Below are positions 14,302 through 16,805 of a DNA stretch of 16,805 bases, in pieces. Position 1 is the first letter of the stretch. Each line of letters starts with the position of its first letter. Made by a program: the position numbers and the translations under genes. The stretch spans positions 1 to 16,805 of the forward strand of contig CAZTMX010000048.1 of the NCBI GenBank assembly GCA_964614855.1, written 5' to 3'. Origin of the DNA: CAWJHE01 sp964614855 (GTDB lineage Bacteria; Chloroflexota; Anaerolineae; Anaerolineales; UBA4823). The notes under the pieces were generated by a model. That model was not told the DNA's origin and ran no database searches. It saw only the letters and a list, made by a program, of their open reading frames with translations.

Positions 14302-15134
14302 ACACAACGCTAAAACCTCGATCACCTATTAAGTGGGGACGAATCGCCACATACGCGGTTCTAATCATCTTTGCTATCGTGTATGCCGGACCTTTGCTGA
14401 TGTTGGTGAATACAGCCTTTAAAACAATGCCAGAATTCATGAAGGATGCGATAGCTCCAACAAACAGCTTGAATTTCGATAACTTTATTGAAGCCTGGAA
14501 TAAAGCCAATTTCCCACGGTATCTCACAAACTCGTTGATCTACACGGTTGCATCCACCTTGATTTTTATTGCCACGGCTATCTTTGTTGCCTTTCCAATA
14601 TCCCGAGGCTATGTAAAAGGCGCAAATATCCTGCTCGCGATATTTGTTATCGCCCTCTTTCTTCCACCAGCCTTAATCCCGCAGTTCCAATTGATGCTGG
14701 CGCTGGGCTTGTACAACAATCCGGTCGGATATATCTTACTATTCACAATTAATCCAATCGGTATGGTAATCCTTGTAAACTACATAAAGACCGTCCCAAA
14801 GGAACTAGATGAGGCGGCTGCCCTGGATGGTTGTGGATATTTCCAGTTTGTCACGTCAATTCTATTTCCACTGATCCGCCCAGCTGTGGCGACGGTCGCA
14901 GTATTGCATGCCATTGGCATCTGGAATGAACTTATTCTGCCAACCATCTATCTGACAAACAAAGATTACTACCCCATCACACGCGGTATGATCGTTTTCC
15001 AGGGTGTGTACGGCAGTAACTGGCCGACCCTGGCCGCTGCGGTCTTAATCATGACGCTGCCGATGCTCCTGATCTTCTTAGCGATGCAGCGCTACATTAT
15101 TTCAGGCCTGACACAAGGCGCAGTCAAGGGATAA
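14298..15134 (+). CDS. Sugar ABC transporter permease, MalG/UgpE type
   Basis: A 278-residue inner-membrane protein, with the first membrane segment at about 17-38. The EAA loop reads KELDEAAALDGCGYFQFVTS followed by ILFPLIRP, and the C-terminus QRYIISGLTQGAVKG is the usual ending of the MalG group. The ATG overlaps the stop of the first permease by four bases (ATGA), so expression is coupled. No ATPase gene follows; a shared MsmX-like ATPase elsewhere in the genome is the usual solution for family-1 sugar importers. Confidence 0.93.
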   Translation: MNTTLKPRSPIKWGRIATYAVLIIFAIVYAGPLLMLVNTAFKTMPEFMKDAIAPTNSLNFDNFIEAWNKANFPRYLTNSLIYTVASTLIFIATAIFVAFPISRGYVKGANILLAIFVIALFLPPALIPQFQLMLALGLYNNPVGYILLFTINPIGMVILVNYIKTVPKELDEAAALDGCGYFQFVTSILFPLIRPAVATVAVLHAIGIWNELILPTIYLTNKDYYPITRGMIVFQGVYGSNWPTLAAAVLIMTLPMLLIFLAMQRYIISGLTQGAVKG

Positions 15135-15201
15135 GGTTAACCGATCTTTTGACAATTATATTGAAACCTTAAGCGACGTTTCTAAGCGACTCTCTTTGTA
15201 A

Positions 15202-15230
15202 ATCCTCGGGGGCAAATTACCCCCGAGGAT
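15202..15230. terminator. Perfect 11-bp hairpin ending the transporter operon
   Basis: The arms ATCCTCGGGGG (15202-15212) and CCCCCGAGGAT (15220-15230) are fully complementary around a 7-base loop. It is GC-rich and strong but has no T tract on either side. It lies 68 bases after the second permease stop. It may stop or stabilise the transporter message ahead of the GH16 gene. Confidence 0.5.
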
Positions 15231-15265
15231 GGCCAATGAAGGCCAATATTTAGTCTTTATAGAAG

Positions 15266-15300
15266 TAATACCAGGGCGCAATCTAGCAATTATTACCAGG
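15266..15300 (+). promoter_or_regulatory. Direct repeat upstream of the GH16 gene, possible AraC-type operator
   Basis: TAATACCAGG (15266-15275) recurs as TATTACCAGG (15291-15300), a 9 of 10 match with 25 bases between equivalent positions. AraC-type outputs commonly bind direct repeats ahead of the promoter, and the hybrid sensor of this locus has an AraC output. The link is inference. No convincing -35/-10 pair was found between here and the start at 15398. Confidence 0.3.
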
Positions 15301-15397
15301 CCTTTGATGTGAGATCAGTTGATTCTAACCTTCAACATGAGAAGCTCTCTCTGCTGTATCCTCGAAGAATATTGAAAAACAGGAAGGATAATATTTG

Positions 15398-16805
15398 ATG
15401 AAAAAGATAGCCTTAATCATGCTGGTTACATTTGTAATGAGTTTCCTGCCTGGCGTGGCTGCGATACCTGCGGGAATGAGCCAAGCAGCAACTTTAACCG
15501 ATCCAGAGCTGGTTATCATCGACGATTTTGAATCTGGACTGCCGACTGGCACTGATGCCAACGGCATCCCGATCGGTTTCATTACGTTCCAAGATCCAAA
15601 CAGTACAGTGGCGATCTCAACAACCCAGGCGCCCCCAGCTCCAGTGCCGGGTATTGAAGACCCAAATAATGTTCTGCAAATGGATTTGAATGTGGTTTCG
15701 TATGCAGGCTTTGTACATAATTTTGAAAATGCCACACTTGACCAGTGGGTTTTTCAAGATTGGAGCGCTTACGAGGGTATCTCTTTCTGGTTGTACGGCA
15801 ATAACAGCGGGACAACGCTATTTGTTGATGTGCTCGACAACCGCAATCCTGGCTCAACCACAGATGATGCTGAGCGATGGTCAATCGATCTTCAGGACAA
15901 TTTCAGCGGTTGGCAGGAGATCCAAATTCCATTTGAAAGTATGCATCGCAAGGAGATAGGTAACGGCGCGCCAAACGATGGCTTCACCCTGACAGAAGTT
16001 TACGGCTGGGCATTTGGTACGATCACTACCCCCGCACCCCAGACCTATTACCTGGATCAAGTGACACTGTACGGCACAGCACCGGAGCGCCCGCTGCTGA
16101 TCAATTTTGCCTCCAGTAACACGAACGTCAAAGAAGGTCGATCCGGCGATGTCATCGTAAAACTTAGCAAGCCTGCCGAAGAACCTGTGACGGTTCTATA
16201 CACAATCTCTGATGGATCCGCCACCGCATATCGTGATTACATTCCTGTTGCAGGACAACTTATCTTCGCGCCTGGAATCACCCAGCAATCGATCTATATC
16301 GAAACATTGGATGATTCTAAGTATGAGGGAGATGAAAGTGTGCTTCTCCAACTGTCTTCTCCCAGTCTTGCTGCACTGGGAATTCCTCCTTTGTCGCGAT
16401 TGAACATCCAGGATAATGACTCTTATGACCCCTCGCTACTGGATGACTTCGAGAGCTTTCCTTATCTGTTTGATACATCTCCAAAAACAATCATCGACAC
16501 GCTTGAAATTGAGGCAGAATCCTTATTAGCATTGCCATCTCAGGGCGCGTACGAGCGTGTGTTGCAGGTTACACGCAGCGATGCAAGTAATACCTCCCTC
16601 GATCTTAATCGGCGTTTCGCAGTAGCGCAAGACTGGCGAGGCAATCAAGGCCTCAGCTTCTGGTACTACGGTAATAACTCTGGTCGCAAGATAAAAATGA
16701 ATTTATATGATAATCAAGCCACAGATCCTGGGCCAACTAGCTGGCGATTGGTCTGGAGTGATGAGTTTGGTACTTCTGCTGGCACACTCCCAAATCAGAT
16801 GGACT
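15398..16805 (+). CDS. Secreted CBM / Calx-beta / CBM / GH16 enzyme, 5' part
   Basis: The reading frame is open from the ATG at 15398 to the right edge (469 codons and one base), so the C-terminus is missing. AGGAAGG lies about 10 bases upstream. A Sec signal (MKKIALIMLVTFVMSFLPGV) is followed by a CBM11/CIA30-like beta-sandwich (about 39-228: IIDDFESGLPTG, EGISFWLYGNNSG, YYLDQVTLYG). A Calx-beta domain follows (about 233-340: VKEGRSGDVIVKLSKP, DGSATAYRDYIPV, ending NIQDND). A second CBM-like unit (about 347-445: LLDDFES, QGLSFWYYGNNSG) runs straight into WRLVWSDEFG at about 448, the usual opening of a GH16 domain. GH16 enzymes cut beta-1,3, beta-1,3-1,4 and related glucans or galactans; the catalytic ExDxxE motif is beyond the edge, so activity cannot be checked. 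Confidence 0.85.
   Translation, partial: MKKIALIMLVTFVMSFLPGVAAIPAGMSQAATLTDPELVIIDDFESGLPTGTDANGIPIGFITFQDPNSTVAISTTQAPPAPVPGIEDPNNVLQMDLNVVSYAGFVHNFENATLDQWVFQDWSAYEGISFWLYGNNSGTTLFVDVLDNRNPGSTTDDAERWSIDLQDNFSGWQEIQIPFESMHRKEIGNGAPNDGFTLTEVYGWAFGTITTPAPQTYYLDQVTLYGTAPERPLLINFASSNTNVKEGRSGDVIVKLSKPAEEPVTVLYTISDGSATAYRDYIPVAGQLIFAPGITQQSIYIETLDDSKYEGDESVLLQLSSPSLAALGIPPLSRLNIQDNDSYDPSLLDDFESFPYLFDTSPKTIIDTLEIEAESLLALPSQGAYERVLQVTRSDASNTSLDLNRRFAVAQDWRGNQGLSFWYYGNNSGRKIKMNLYDNQATDPGPTSWRLVWSDEFGTSAGTLPNQMD

Noticed and set aside
15325..15884. Minus-strand open frames in the GH16 region
   Set aside because: They are shadows of the plus-strand secreted enzyme, which has a signal peptide and repeated CBM motifs.
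1..16805. CRISPR arrays, rRNA genes and insertion sequences
   Set aside because: No regularly spaced repeats, rRNA-like segments or transposase-like proteins were seen in the window.

Overview
The window is a piece of a bacterial chromosome, most likely from an Anaerolineae-type Chloroflexota. This is inferred from gene content only: a soluble LacI-domain/histidine-kinase/AraC hybrid next to a sugar ABC transporter, a multidomain secreted GH16 protein, and an AttEFGH-like exporter. No rRNA is present to confirm it.

Region 1 (1 to about 1925) is the end of an integrative conjugative element of the Tn1549-like type. Reading leftward it encodes a RepA_N replication initiator, a PcfB/DUF3801 protein and the first 39 codons of a VirD4/TraG-like coupling protein. 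The three genes overlap by a few bases and form one operon. The sequence is visibly AT-richer than the DNA to its right. The element stops at 1925, where the 3' half of an initiator tRNA-fMet begins, followed by that tRNA's own terminator-like hairpin. This is the signature of an attR junction. The 330 bases between repA and the junction have no gene but carry three inverted repeats and an outward promoter with a palindrome in its spacer.

Region 2 (2119-7659) is GC-richer and encodes a lipid-type export locus. A LolD/MacB-type ATPase, an 849-residue FtsX-type permease and a tocopherol-cyclase-like protein form a leftward operon. A divergent gene encodes an AttH/CrtC-like lipoprotein with no Shine-Dalgarno sequence and a TATAAT placed for leaderless transcription.

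Region 3 (7824-16805) is a polysaccharide-utilisation locus reading rightward. It opens with a cytoplasmic one-piece sensor-regulator (LacI-type sugar domain, histidine kinase, two receiver-like domains, AraC output) whose frame is broken inside the LacI domain. Next come a 64-residue LacI DNA-binding domain with no sugar domain, a sugar-binding lipoprotein, and two permeases without an ATPase gene. Last is a secreted CBM/Calx-beta/CBM/GH16 enzyme that runs off the right edge. The likely scheme is that the secreted glucanase cuts a beta-glucan, the ABC importer takes up oligosaccharides, and the hybrid sensor plus the LacI HTH protein control expression. The glucan substrate is inferred from the GH16 start only.

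The most interesting points are the tRNA-fMet attachment junction of a Bacillota-style element, the split arrangement of LacI parts, the frameshift in the hybrid sensor, and two lipocalin-like barrel proteins around one exporter.
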